33,660 nucleotides of DNA, taken from NCBI GenBank assembly GCA_031553395.1, contig JAVBLR010000051.1:1-33660 (forward strand), in the 5' to 3' direction. This document shows, piece by piece, positions 14,971 to 23,501 of the stretch. Under the pieces are notes generated by a model. That model did no database searches and was not told the origin of the DNA. It saw only the letters and a program-made list of their open reading frames with translations. The position numbers and the translations under genes are program-made. This DNA comes from WRGA01 sp031553395 (lineage in GTDB: Bacteria; Bacteroidota; Bacteroidia; Bacteroidales; WRGA01). Within the stretch, counting starts at the first letter, position 1; every line of letters begins with the position of its first letter.

Positions 14971-16236
14971 TTATTCGAATGAAACAATAACAGGTTGATC
15001 ATCCCATGTAGGTTTGGTTACTGTCAATTCCAGGTTTTGCATTACGTCGTATGGATTGTCTGTACCAGCCGACTTGATAGTTGCTGAAACATGATAATGT
15101 TTATTATGCCAAACTCCGGATGTGAAAGGAACAGTGTAATACCTTCTTTCAGGCGATATATTACCGGTGATTTGTACTTCACATTCAATAACCAATAAGG
15201 TGATACCCATATTAGGTGTTGTATACGGATTTTCCCAGACATAAAAATAGGGATATTCGCCAGAACCGTCGGGAATTGCTGTCACATTTCCATGCAAATC
15301 AGTATCAAGTTCGATAAGTGGCATAAAATGAGAGCCATCATTCAATAAATCAGGATAATAGAATCCATAAATTCCCAAGTCGGAAGTTACAGTTTCTACA
15401 TTTTTACCTTCATAAACCAATGGATTTTCAAGCACATCTATGTTTAGATTGGTTCCTGAAGCATTCGTTTCCGTGATATAAGAAAGCGATGTCGCATTTA
15501 AGATATATACTTCTTTCAAAGCAATAGAAGTGATACCTGCATTTTGCATAGCTGTAACATCTGTAACACCATTTCCATCAGGGAAAATTTGCACACTCTC
15601 AAGGGAGATGCGGGCAGGAACAAATTTCATCGGAACATTTGCCGATGCAGAAGTTCCAACCCAAGTGATGGTTTGCGAACCTGTTTGAACAATATTACCA
15701 TAAGTTGTATATCCGGTATTGCCATACGTCGGATTCAAATCTAAAATAGACGCTTGCAAGCTACCATTCTGATTATCAATATCAAATATCGCATTGGCAC
15801 TACCATTTGCATTTACATAATGCAATGCGTTATACAATGCACTTGTATTATCATAAGGATTTCCCAAATTAGCAACTACCACAACAGAAGTGGCTGCAGT
15901 TGTAATAGAAATATCAATCGGATCAGAAGTTCCATCATTATCCGTATCATCAAATGAGCTGAAATATACAGCTGGTACATTCAATGTTGCTCCATCAGCA
16001 TTATACACGAATACAGTAAAATTATTAATTTCTCTTTCTTCCTCTTTAGCAGCGGCATCATAAGGAGGGGTTTGCATTGCCCTTAACTTAAGGTCTGAAC
16101 TCTTAAGCGAGAATGTAAGCATTCCGGGAGTTCCTTCATTTTTCACATTATTTCCGGTTGTTAATTCGTCTTGTTGACAGCTGGTAAATACCATAACTGT
16201 TAAGGCACTTATCCATAAAAATAATCTTGATTTCAT
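14971..16236 (-). CDS. FimA/Mfa1-type major fimbrillin
   Basis: A 421-residue pilin precursor predicted to form the shaft of type V pili. The lipoprotein signal ends FTSC (C20), and the mature part begins after a pro-segment of about 30 residues. In Porphyromonas FimA, an Arg-specific protease cuts between Arg46 and Ala47; here the equivalent site could be R52-A53 (SSDLKLRAMQTPP), just before the first FimA-like strand INNFTVFVYNADG. The C-terminal strand (KPTWDDQPVIVSFE) fits the conserved tail used in donor-strand exchange. The DUF3868 gene lies 71 bases upstream and the Mfa2-like gene downstream, which supports a pilus operon. No Arg-specific protease gene is intact in the window. Confidence 0.88.
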   Translation of the reverse strand: MKSRLFLWISALTVMVFTSCQQDELTTGNNVKNEGTPGMLTFSLKSSDLKLRAMQTPPYDAAAKEEEREINNFTVFVYNADGATLNVPAVYFSSFDDTDNDGTSDPIDISITTAATSVVVVANLGNPYDNTSALYNALHYVNANGSANAIFDIDNQNGSLQASILDLNPTYGNTGYTTYGNIVQTGSQTITWVGTSASANVPMKFVPARISLESVQIFPDGNGVTDVTAMQNAGITSIALKEVYILNATSLSYITETNASGTNLNIDVLENPLVYEGKNVETVTSDLGIYGFYYPDLLNDGSHFMPLIELDTDLHGNVTAIPDGSGEYPYFYVWENPYTTPNMGITLLVIECEVQITGNISPERRYYTVPFTSGVWHNKHYHVSATIKSAGTDNPYDVMQNLELTVTKPTWDDQPVIVSFE

Positions 16237-16307
16237 TTATTCTTAGTTTTAAATTAAACATACATATATTCTATCTAAAGAACATATAATTTATAAAATT
16301 GTTTTAA

Positions 16308-17609
16308 TTAATTCTCTAATTGATTTAGATTTCTTTCTGCATCCTTATCTCCCATTGAGATAGCTTTTTTAAGCCATTTCTTTGCGATTTCCTCATTTTC
16401 CTGCATCATGTAGCATACTCCAATAGCATTCCATGTGCGGGAATCATCATGTATTGGAAGTAAAATATTGAATGCATCTTGATAATTATCCTGTTTAATT
16501 AACTCTACAGCCCTGTTAATCATATCTGCATTCTTATCACCCGTTTCTTCATATATAATAGCGGAATAAGCTGCATTACGAAGATGTGGGTAAAAATTTT
16601 CCAATAGATAGCGATATGGATTCCCTTTTTCCAAAAGCTTCAGTTTATTGTTTTTAGATTCTTTTGTTACCGGGTCTGTAAGAGGTGTATTATCTATAAA
16701 ATTCAATACAGTATTCCGAAATTCCATATCAGAGGCTTCAACCATTTTTCTTAACCCCACCCAATTCTCTACTCCGTTATTTAGAGTAAATATGCTATCG
16801 GGTAACCCGGATATTTGTTGCTGCAAGTAATATTGCAGTGCTTTTGCCCTGTCTTTACCTAATTCTGTATTATGTTTCAATGTTCCTTCCGGTGAAGCAT
16901 ATCCTGTTATTTCTATTTTATTGAGCTTTGTAGACGGATTATTCAGGATTGCCCTTACGGCATCTTCTATTTCCTTTAATGTTTGTTTATTTGAGAATAA
17001 TTCTTGTTCTATGCCGGTCTTCGAAACATAAAAATCAATGGTTAGTTCTTCGTTGCTAAACTTCCATTTTTTTTCTACTCCGGAAACTACCGGACTTACA
17101 TATTCCACCATTGGGATATAAACAGGCGGAATTTGCAGGTTTTCTTCTAATATTTCATTGGATATCAATTCTGAAGAACAACATCCTTCGAGGTGTTGCA
17201 TTACTCCAAATGATGCATTTTGCATCCATTTTTTGTATGGAACCTCACAAACATATTTATTGCTTATACTTTGAGGTATTATTATGATACTTTCTCCTTT
17301 TTTTCCAGACAATAATTGTTCTTGTTTTTCTCTCTTTTTCTTATTCTTACCAATAGCAACACGGGATGTTAGCCAAGTTGTATCTGCATTTGTATACAAA
17401 TATGGACATAGGGTAACTTTATAATTGCTGCCAACTTGTTTTTTTGCCAACCCAATTTCAAATTGGATATTCATCGTATCTCCAATCCGTTTAATATCAA
17501 TTTTACTTATGGGTATTTTTTTATCGGAACAAAACACCTCCGCTTTCACAGAAAAAGCAACGGAAAAGCAAACAAATAATAATATGACAGAATTAATTTT
17601 TAAGCACAT
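16308..17609 (-). CDS. DUF3868 / OmpA-like pilus-locus protein
   Basis: A 433-residue exported protein. A signal peptide (residues 1-23, ending VKA) precedes a DUF3868 region (about 25-190). An OmpA-like peptidoglycan-associating domain (about 190-310) follows, with ITGYASPEGTLKHNTELGK and DRAKALQYYL. The last 60 residues look like a Sel1/TPR-type helical repeat (AIGVCYMMQENEEIAKKW, then a second helix). DUF3868 genes typically lie beside DUF3575 and FimA genes in Bacteroidales, so the protein may link the pilus to the cell wall. The start ATG overlaps the stop codon of the DUF3575 gene by one base (TAATG), which implies translational coupling. Confidence 0.82.
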   Translation of the reverse strand: MCLKINSVILLFVCFSVAFSVKAEVFCSDKKIPISKIDIKRIGDTMNIQFEIGLAKKQVGSNYKVTLCPYLYTNADTTWLTSRVAIGKNKKKREKQEQLLSGKKGESIIIIPQSISNKYVCEVPYKKWMQNASFGVMQHLEGCCSSELISNEILEENLQIPPVYIPMVEYVSPVVSGVEKKWKFSNEELTIDFYVSKTGIEQELFSNKQTLKEIEDAVRAILNNPSTKLNKIEITGYASPEGTLKHNTELGKDRAKALQYYLQQQISGLPDSIFTLNNGVENWVGLRKMVEASDMEFRNTVLNFIDNTPLTDPVTKESKNNKLKLLEKGNPYRYLLENFYPHLRNAAYSAIIYEETGDKNADMINRAVELIKQDNYQDAFNILLPIHDDSRTWNAIGVCYMMQENEEIAKKWLKKAISMGDKDAERNLNQLEN

Positions 17610-18172
17610 TACTTGATAAGATAAATGATATTAATTCCGAATTTAGTAGGAGCAAAAAACCAATTGTTGAAATCCCCAATATGCGCACCGCATTTATTCT
17701 GTATATATTTACCATATTCCGTATATACAATGCCGACACCAATAGTAGCTTCCAAATTCCATCTGTTTCCTAATATCCACTGGTATCCGTATGATAATCC
17801 CGTTCCTACCGCCCAACCTTCGTAGCGGTAATGTTTTGCATCTTTATAATACAGTAAGGGTATTCCTCCGACATTGTATTCGGCATATCCGGCATGTAGC
17901 CCGAAAAAATGGCCATTGAATGTTTCACATAAGTAATGTCTGAACTCCGGCATTACCAGCCAGTGTTTCCATTTTTTGTTATCTTCCCATGTCCAAGGAT
18001 TATAACCATAAGTAAAGTCAAGTGTATTTTTTTTAGATAAAGAAACTTCTCCCCCAACATTAATTGTTCCAGTTGCCCAATAGGGGATATTGCTTTTTAG
18101 TGCAAGTTTTTGACCAAATATATTTGATAGAAAAAGACTGTTAATACAAAGAAAAAATATTACTCCCTTCAA
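17609..18172 (-). CDS. DUF3575 outer-membrane protein of the pilus locus
   Basis: A 187-residue exported protein, first in the pilus operon. Residues 1-20 form a signal peptide (ending IFGQ). Alternating beta strands suggest a small outer-membrane barrel, and the segments LALKSNIPYWATGTINVGGE, FTYGYNPWTWEDNKKWKHW and PEFRHYLCETFNGHFFGLH resemble the DUF3575 family. No upstream ATG exists in frame before a stop, so the start is a TTG at 18172. It overlaps the next gene by one base. A promoter with both elements (18215-18247) lies directly upstream. The molecular role is unknown; the locus context suggests pilus assembly or anchoring. Confidence 0.8.
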   Translation of the reverse strand: MKGVIFFLCINSLFLSNIFGQKLALKSNIPYWATGTINVGGEVSLSKKNTLDFTYGYNPWTWEDNKKWKHWLVMPEFRHYLCETFNGHFFGLHAGYAEYNVGGIPLLYYKDAKHYRYEGWAVGTGLSYGYQWILGNRWNLEATIGVGIVYTEYGKYIQNKCGAHIGDFNNWFFAPTKFGINIIYLIK

Positions 18173-18214
18173 ATTGTAAATAATATTAGTTAAAGGACGT
18201 TATAAAACAGGGTA

Positions 18215-18247
18215 CAAATTTATCTTTTTTCAATTTGAACACACAAG
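18215..18247 (-). promoter_or_regulatory. Promoter of the pilus operon
   Basis: The minus strand has TAAATTTG (18215-18222, exact TAnnTTTG) with CTTG at 18244-18247 and a 21-base spacer, close to the TTTG-N19-21-TAnnTTTG consensus. It would give a leader of about 36 bases before the TTG start. Confidence 0.65.
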
Positions 18248-18414
18248 TTATTTAGCATGATTTAATAAAATATAACATTCACTATCAGAATACCACCTAA
18301 GATTGTTGGTAATAATCATTTAAATTCGATCGTTGAGAACAGGGAATATAGCAGCTCAATCCACAATAATTGGTTATAGGAAACATACCTAACAACAACT
18401 GAGTATGCCTCTAA

Positions 18415-18864
18415 TCATTGTACATCTTTTCGATTGAAAGTTTGTGAAATTGAATTTTCCAATAATAGCTTATTCATTTCGAAAGCTAAACCGGATAGCT
18501 CGCCAGTATTAATCAGTGAGATTGTTGCTGAGCGATAATTTTCATCCTGAGAGTTATAATATTCAAAATAGTTTTCAGCTATAGCTTTCGGATTAACTTG
18601 TTTGTCTAATAATTCCGGAATAATTACATCATGTGGGAAACCATCAGATAGGGTTTCTGAAGATGGAGATATAATATAAAATCCGTTTTATCTTTCAGTT
18701 CATAAGCAACTTCAACTGAACCCATCAGACAAGAAAAGCTTCTGATGCCAAATCATTATCAGCAATCATATAAACAATAAGAGTTCTATCAGCAACATCC
18801 AAATTCCCATCATTTTCACATCCTGCAAGAAACAGGGAAAATAATATAATATGATTATCCGCAT
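18415..18864 (-). pseudogene. Decayed clostripain-like (C11) cysteine peptidase lipoprotein gene
   Basis: Three frames on the minus strand read as pieces of one protein. From the ATG at 18864, with one base removed from a T-run, the start reads MRIIILYYFSLFLAGCEND, a lipoprotein signal. It continues VADRTLIVYMIADNDLASEAF, shown here as VADRTLIVYM and IADNDLASEAF, the typical N-terminal strand of C11 peptidases. An internal deletion (junction near 18728-18740) joins this to SCLMGSVEVAYELKDKTDF, which holds the catalytic-Cys region; the intervening segment with the catalytic His is gone. A further frameshift (near 18672) leads to ISPSSETLSDGFPHDVIIPE and on to a stop at 18415, well short of the usual length of about 380 residues. 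The gene cannot make an active enzyme. Homology rests on motif recognition. Confidence 0.75.
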
Positions 18865-18921
18865 AAATTCCTAATTCAATAATTTTCAAAATGAGTCCGT
18901 TATGAAGGTTTTGTCATCTTC

Positions 18922-19133
18922 GCCACGAAGTGGCAGCTTATTTCAGCCCAATGGCAAAGCGAAGCGACGCCTTGGGTTAAAGATTAAATATCCAAAAGCG
19001 CCCTGAAAGGGCAAGTTAGAATCGATAAAATTATTAAGCTGGGCTTTCAGCCCGCTGATGGTATATTTATCATTATTCCCAAGGCGTCCGCTTCGCTTTG
19101 CCATTGGGCTGAATTAAGTTGGGCTTTCAGCCC
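18922..19133. repeat. REP-like compound inverted-repeat element
   Basis: Two 35/36-base arms, 18942-18976 and 19078-19113, are reverse complements apart from one inserted base; each starts or ends in the TTCAGCCCAATGGCAAAGCG motif. Four 13-base hairpins with 5-bp stems and GAA or TTC loops accompany them: 18922-18934, 19000-19012, 19041-19053 and 19121-19133. The last two are identical (GGGCTTTCAGCCC). The element is GC-rich against an AT-rich background and carries no ORF. It resembles repetitive extragenic palindromes mobilised in trans by REP-associated tyrosine transposases. Confidence 0.7.
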
Positions 19134-19255
19134 GGAATATTTGCAAAAATCTTCAAATCGGTATCAGGATGTATATTTTAGGCTTTAGGACATTTTGCGG
19201 ATAATCATATAATATAATTATAATTGATATTTTTTTTTCATCAGAATATTTTAAA

Positions 19256-19313
19256 TTAAGAGCTTGTTTAAAAATATGCCTTAATCATTTTTATTATTAA
19301 ACAATGCTCTTAA
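19256..19313 (-). terminator. Inverted repeat below the methylmalonyl-CoA decarboxylase operon
   Basis: TTAAGAGCTTGTTTAA (19256-19271) is the reverse complement of 19297-19313 apart from one bulged base, with a 25-base loop. It lies just past the beta-subunit stop on the minus strand and is the likely end of the operon transcript, though no long T-run follows. Confidence 0.5.
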
Positions 19314-19325
19314 CTCATGCAATTA

Positions 19326-20480
19326 TCATGCTAAAAATCCCAATAAAATACCCGCTGCTACAGCACTACCTATAACACCGGCAACATTTGGCCCCATAGC
19401 ATGCATCAAAAGATGGTTGGACGGATCATATTGTTGCCCTACAATTTGTGATACACGAGCAGAATCCGGCACAGCTGATACTCCAGCATTTCCGATAAGC
19501 GGATTGATTTTATTTTCCTTTTTCAAGAATAAATTAAACAATTTAACAAATAATACACCTGAAGCTGTAGCAATAATAAAAGATAGTGCTCCAATACCAA
19601 AAATTTTTAAAGAACCTGTTGTGAGGAATGTGGTTGCCTGAGTAGATGCACCAACTGTAACTCCAATAAGAATAGTTACAATATCAATCATCGGACCACG
19701 GGCTGTTTCTGCCAAACGACGCGTAACCCCACTTTCTTTCAATAAATTACCAAAGAAAAGCATTCCCAACAATGGTAACCCAGACGGAACAATAAAGCAA
19801 GTCAACAAGAAACCAACAATAGGAAACAGTATTTTTTCTGTTTGAGAAACTGCACGAGGAGGTTTCATTCGAATCAAACGTTCATTCTTGGTTGTGAATA
19901 ATTTCATAATCGGCGGTTGAATCAATGGAACCAATGCCATATAAGAATATGCCGAAATGGCAACTGCCCCCATAATATCCGGTGCTAAACGCGAAGAAAG
20001 GAAAATAGCCGTTGGACCATCAGCACCACCAATAATTCCAATGGATGCTGCTTCATTTGGAGCAAAACCCAAATACAATGACAATATATATGCTCCGAAA
20101 ATACCCATTTGAGCAGCGGCGCCAATCAACAATAATTTAGGATTTGAAATAAGAGATGAAAAATCAGTCATTGCTCCGATTCCTAAGAAAATCAATGGTG
20201 GATACCAACCGTTTTTTACTCCTGAATATAAAATATTCAATACCGAACCTTCTTCGTATACTCCAACCTGCAAACCCGAAAGGAACGGAATATTACCAAT
20301 CAAAATACCAAATCCGATAGGAACAAGCAACATTGGTTCCCATTCTTTCACAATAGCTAATGCGATAAAAATGAGGCCAACGACAATCATAATTATATGT
20401 CCGGGAGTTGCATTGGCAATACCGGTGTATTTCCAAAACTCACTTAAGTTTTCTGTTAAAAAAGCCAATGATTCATTCAT
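19326..20480 (-). CDS. mmdB: Na+-translocating (methylmalonyl-CoA) decarboxylase, beta subunit
   Basis: A 384-residue inner-membrane protein of the OadB/MmdB/GcdB family. It releases CO2 from carboxybiotin and couples this to Na+ export. About nine to eleven hydrophobic segments are visible. Typical blocks are GFGILIGNIPF, LIFLGIGAMTDFSSLI (with the Asp of the first Na+ region), SIGIIGGADGPTAIFLSSRL and GNAGVSAVPDSARV. The frame is open to a TTG at 20489, but the ATG at 20480 is preferred; it begins one base after the biotin-carrier stop codon, so the two are translationally coupled. This is the last gene of the operon. Confidence 0.95.
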   Translation of the reverse strand: MNESLAFLTENLSEFWKYTGIANATPGHIIMIVVGLIFIALAIVKEWEPMLLVPIGFGILIGNIPFLSGLQVGVYEEGSVLNILYSGVKNGWYPPLIFLGIGAMTDFSSLISNPKLLLIGAAAQMGIFGAYILSLYLGFAPNEAASIGIIGGADGPTAIFLSSRLAPDIMGAVAISAYSYMALVPLIQPPIMKLFTTKNERLIRMKPPRAVSQTEKILFPIVGFLLTCFIVPSGLPLLGMLFFGNLLKESGVTRRLAETARGPMIDIVTILIGVTVGASTQATTFLTTGSLKIFGIGALSFIIATASGVLFVKLFNLFLKKENKINPLIGNAGVSAVPDSARVSQIVGQQYDPSNHLLMHAMGPNVAGVIGSAVAAGILLGFLA

Positions 20481-20481
20481 A

Positions 20482-20949
20482 TTACTCAATAATAATTAAA
20501 TCAGCACCTTCCAGTACGGATTGGCCTGCAGTTACTTTTACTTCGCCTACTTTTCCATCTCTATCGGCAAGAATATTATTTTCCATTTTCATTGCCTCTA
20601 GAACCAATAATTTTTGTCCCGACTTTACAACATCTCCAGGTTTTACAGAGATTTCCAAGATAACACCCGGAAGTGGAGCCTTAATTGGCGAATTGTGAGC
20701 AGGTACTACGGGTTTGGGAACAGGAGCGGAAGGAACTGCAACCGTTCTGGCCGGATTATCTGCTGGAGCTTTAGGTATTGATGTTTCAACAGGTTTAGCA
20801 GCGACAGCAGCAACAGGCTTTTTCATTTCATCTTCCATCTGAACCCTATAAGGTGTTCCATTTACTTCAACAGTTGCTGTATATTCGTCAATATCTATAA
20901 TATTAACATTATATGAATTACCATTTATTTTAAGTTTATAATCTTTCAT
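20482..20949 (-). CDS. Biotin carrier (gamma) subunit of the decarboxylase
   Basis: A 155-residue biotinyl carrier that moves the carboxyl group from the alpha carboxyltransferase to the beta subunit. The C-terminal biotinyl domain (about 88-155) has the EAMKMEN motif with the biotinylated lysine at K121, and the second half ends AGQSVLEGADLIIIE. An Ala/Pro/Val-rich flexible linker (about 44-88) separates it from an N-terminal segment (1-40) that likely docks onto a partner. It sits 23 bases after the lamin-tail/OadG gene and one base before mmdB. Confidence 0.95.
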   Translation of the reverse strand: MKDYKLKINGNSYNVNIIDIDEYTATVEVNGTPYRVQMEDEMKKPVAAVAAKPVETSIPKAPADNPARTVAVPSAPVPKPVVPAHNSPIKAPLPGVILEISVKPGDVVKSGQKLLVLEAMKMENNILADRDGKVGEVKVTAGQSVLEGADLIIIE

Positions 20950-20972
20950 AATCAGTATGATTAAAATGAATT

Positions 20973-21878
20973 TTATTTTTTACCGGGAACATCCCTCAAC
21001 GTATAAATTTTTGAACTCCAAGGAGAATATGTACGGGCAACTCTTGTGATTGTCAGGATTGTATTTTCAACATCATGTTCATCCTTCAGATAATCATTTA
21101 ATGCAAAAACAATAGCTGCACATATTTCCCCGGATTCCTTTCCCGAAGCTGTAATAGAAGGTTTATGATATTTGCTTTGCTTCATGGCAGCTTTTTCTGC
21201 CCGTTTCCGGTTTAATGAAATTGCCATAATGCCTATTACTTTGAATATAATAAACAAAAGTGCTAAACCCAAAAATACAACAGACATAGCTGTAATAGCC
21301 ATAATACCTCCATTCGGGTCATTTTCCAATAGACGATTATTAGCGGTTTCAGGCTCAATTGTAATATTTGTAGAACTGGGTGTAGTACGGTCTAAAAACA
21401 CCCATTCGCCTGTTCCATCAACAAAACGTCCATAGGAAACATCAGCCTTTGGAACAGGAAAAGTAATACTATCAAGTAATGTTTTTCCATCTGTTGCAAA
21501 TAAGGCCACAAAATTAGTTTCTCCCAATGTAAAATTCACATGAAAAGTTCCATGTGTAGGCTTATTATCAGCCCAAAATAAAACATGCTGACGTGGTTTT
21601 ATCTTTGTTAAAACATCTCCTTTCGGGATTCGATATTTTGTTGAGTTCTTAATATCATTCGTCAAATAACAACCACCAACATCAACTGTACCATATGATG
21701 TATTAAAAATCTCTATCCAAGCACTTCGCTGCCCAAAATCATCCTCGAAATTATCAACATTTAACGGTAAGACTTCGTTTAATCGCAAATCCGATGTCGA
21801 TTGTGCCTGGACTCCAACGATAAACAAAAGCAATATTCCAATAAATGATAAATACCTTTTCTTTATATATCTTTCCAT
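20973..21878 (-). CDS. Lamin-tail domain fused to OadG-like delta subunit
   Basis: A 301-residue protein in the position of the small OadG/MmdD subunit that holds decarboxylase complexes together. Residues 1-26 form a signal peptide (ending VQAQ). Residues about 29-165 are a lamin-tail domain: LRLNEVLPLNVDNFEDDFGQ at the start, RSAWIEIFNTSYGTVDVGGC next, then VLFWADNKPTHG. A single transmembrane helix (about 192-216, AMSVVFLGLALLFIIFKVIG) matches the OadG anchor, and the cytoplasmic tail (217-301) is basic and Ala-rich as in OadG. The extra periplasmic domain is absent from proteobacterial OadG. Gene order alpha, this gene, biotin carrier, beta supports the subunit assignment. The role of the lamin-tail domain is unknown. 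Confidence 0.85.
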   Translation of the reverse strand: MERYIKKRYLSFIGILLLFIVGVQAQSTSDLRLNEVLPLNVDNFEDDFGQRSAWIEIFNTSYGTVDVGGCYLTNDIKNSTKYRIPKGDVLTKIKPRQHVLFWADNKPTHGTFHVNFTLGETNFVALFATDGKTLLDSITFPVPKADVSYGRFVDGTGEWVFLDRTTPSSTNITIEPETANNRLLENDPNGGIMAITAMSVVFLGLALLFIIFKVIGIMAISLNRKRAEKAAMKQSKYHKPSITASGKESGEICAAIVFALNDYLKDEHDVENTILTITRVARTYSPWSSKIYTLRDVPGKK

Positions 21879-21947
21879 TATTATTAAAGTTTTAAGTTAT
21901 AAGTAATAAGTTTTAAGTTTTCAAAATTTTACTTATTACCTTTTACT

Positions 21948-23501
21948 TTATAAAGGTAAATTATCGTGTTTTTTAGGAGGATTGGTCAATTTTTTAGTCG
22001 ACAATTGCTGTAAAGCCCTGATTATACGGAAACGCGTATTTCGAGGTTCAATTACATCGTCGATATATCCATATTTTGCAGCATCATAAGGATTCGCAAA
22101 TTTTTCTTTGTATTCTGCTTCTTTTTCTATTGCAAAAGCAGCCGGATTTTCCGAAGTAGCAGCTTCTTTTCCATACAACACCTCGATAGCGCCTGAAGGC
22201 CCCATTACTGCAATCTCGGCAGATGGCCACGCGTAATTAATATCGCCACGTAAATGTTTGGAACTCATCACACAATAAGCGCCTCCGTACGATTTCCTCA
22301 ATGTAATTGTAACTTTAGGAACAGTCGCTTCACCATAAGCATACAACAACTTAGCTCCATGCAATATTACACCGCCATACTCTTGTTGTGTTCCGGGTAG
22401 AAATCCGGGAACATCAACCAACGTAACAATCGGAATATTGAATGCATCACAAAATCGAATAAAACGTGCAGCCTTACGTGATGAATTGCTATCCAAAACA
22501 CCAGCCAATACTTTCGGTTGGTTGGCAACTACTCCGACAGCCATTCCATTAAACCGGGTAAAACCAACAATAATATTTGCAGCATAATCTTTGTGAACTT
22601 CCAAAAATTCGCCATTGTCCACAATCGCTCCAATAACTTCATACATGTCGTATGCTTTATTCGGCTGATCCGGAATAATATCATTTAACGAATCTTCCAA
22701 ACGGTCAATCGAATCGGAACAAGCAATCAACGGTGGTTCCTCCAGATTATTTTGAGGCATAAAACCAAGTAACCTTCTAATCAGTGCCAATCCGTCATCT
22801 TCCGTATCGGCAGCAAAATGAGCAACGCCGGATTTAGAAGCATGCACACTTGCTCCTCCCAATTGTTCTTGCGAAACATCTTCACCCAAAACAGATTTTA
22901 CAACTTTCGGTCCGGTTAAAAACATATAACTGGTACCTTTTGTCATAATATTAAAATCGGTAAGAGCAGGAGAATATACCGAACCACCGGCACACGGGCC
23001 AAAGATTCCTGAGATTTGAGGGATTACACCCGAAGCAAGAATATTACGTTGAAATATTTCGGCATATCCGGCCAATGCATTGATTCCTTCCTGAATACGA
23101 GCGCCTCCCGAATCATTGATTCCAATAACCGGAGCTCCCATTTTCATGGCTTGATCCATTACTTTGCATATCTTCAAAGACATTGTTTCGGACAAAGAAC
23201 CGCCAAATACCGTAAAGTCTTGTGCGTATATATAAACCAACCGGCCATCAATGGTTCCATAACCGGTTACTACTCCATCTCCCAAATAAGTTTCTCTTTC
23301 TATCCCGAAGTTTGTACTACGGTGTCGTACAAACATATCAAATTCTTCAAAACTACCTTCATCCAATAAAAGAGCGATACGCTCACGGGCTGTATATTTG
23401 CCTTTTTTATGTTGAGATTCAATTCGTTTTTCTCCACCACCTAAACGAGCTTGTTGACGAAGCTGAATCAATTCCTTTACTTTTTCAAGCTGATGACTCA
23501 T
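21948..23501 (-). CDS. mmdA: Methylmalonyl-CoA decarboxylase, carboxyltransferase (alpha) subunit
   Basis: A 517-residue cytoplasmic carboxyltransferase that moves the carboxyl group of methylmalonyl-CoA to the biotin carrier. Both crotonase-fold halves are complete. The N-terminal half has NDSGGARIQEGINALAGY and FGPCAGGSVYSPALTDF; the C-terminal half has NQPKVLAGVLDSNSS, DVPGFLPGTQQEYGGVI and WPSAEIAVMGPSGAIEVLY. These are shared with propionyl-CoA carboxylase beta, but no biotin carboxylase gene is present and an OadB-type pump is linked, so decarboxylation is favoured. The ATG at 23501 gives the usual family start. A 137-base AT-rich gap separates it from the epimerase gene. Length is normal. 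Confidence 0.94.
   Translation of the reverse strand: MSHQLEKVKELIQLRQQARLGGGEKRIESQHKKGKYTARERIALLLDEGSFEEFDMFVRHRSTNFGIERETYLGDGVVTGYGTIDGRLVYIYAQDFTVFGGSLSETMSLKICKVMDQAMKMGAPVIGINDSGGARIQEGINALAGYAEIFQRNILASGVIPQISGIFGPCAGGSVYSPALTDFNIMTKGTSYMFLTGPKVVKSVLGEDVSQEQLGGASVHASKSGVAHFAADTEDDGLALIRRLLGFMPQNNLEEPPLIACSDSIDRLEDSLNDIIPDQPNKAYDMYEVIGAIVDNGEFLEVHKDYAANIIVGFTRFNGMAVGVVANQPKVLAGVLDSNSSRKAARFIRFCDAFNIPIVTLVDVPGFLPGTQQEYGGVILHGAKLLYAYGEATVPKVTITLRKSYGGAYCVMSSKHLRGDINYAWPSAEIAVMGPSGAIEVLYGKEAATSENPAAFAIEKEAEYKEKFANPYDAAKYGYIDDVIEPRNTRFRIIRALQQLSTKKLTNPPKKHDNLPL

Larger units (their letters stand above)
18173..19325. other. 1.15-kb gene-free island between the pilus and decarboxylase operons
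   Basis: It holds the pilus promoter, the C11 pseudogene (18415-18864), the compound inverted-repeat element (18922-19133) and a long inverted repeat below the decarboxylase operon (19256-19313). Outside these, 18250-18414 and 19140-19255 are AT-rich with no supported gene. Weak traces of the C11 protein's C terminus may continue below 18415 but are not convincing. Confidence 0.7.

Noticed and set aside
18922..19133. CRISPR array
   Set aside because: The repeated units are inverted, self-complementary and unevenly spaced, with no constant-length spacers and no cas genes nearby.
18922..19133. Insertion sequence remnant
   Set aside because: The interval between the arms is about 100 bases and has no transposase-like frame, so a REP-like element is the better reading.
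21948..23501. Propionyl-CoA carboxylase beta subunit
   Set aside because: The two families are similar in sequence, but the linked OadB-type pump, OadG-like subunit and lack of a biotin carboxylase gene favour the decarboxylase.
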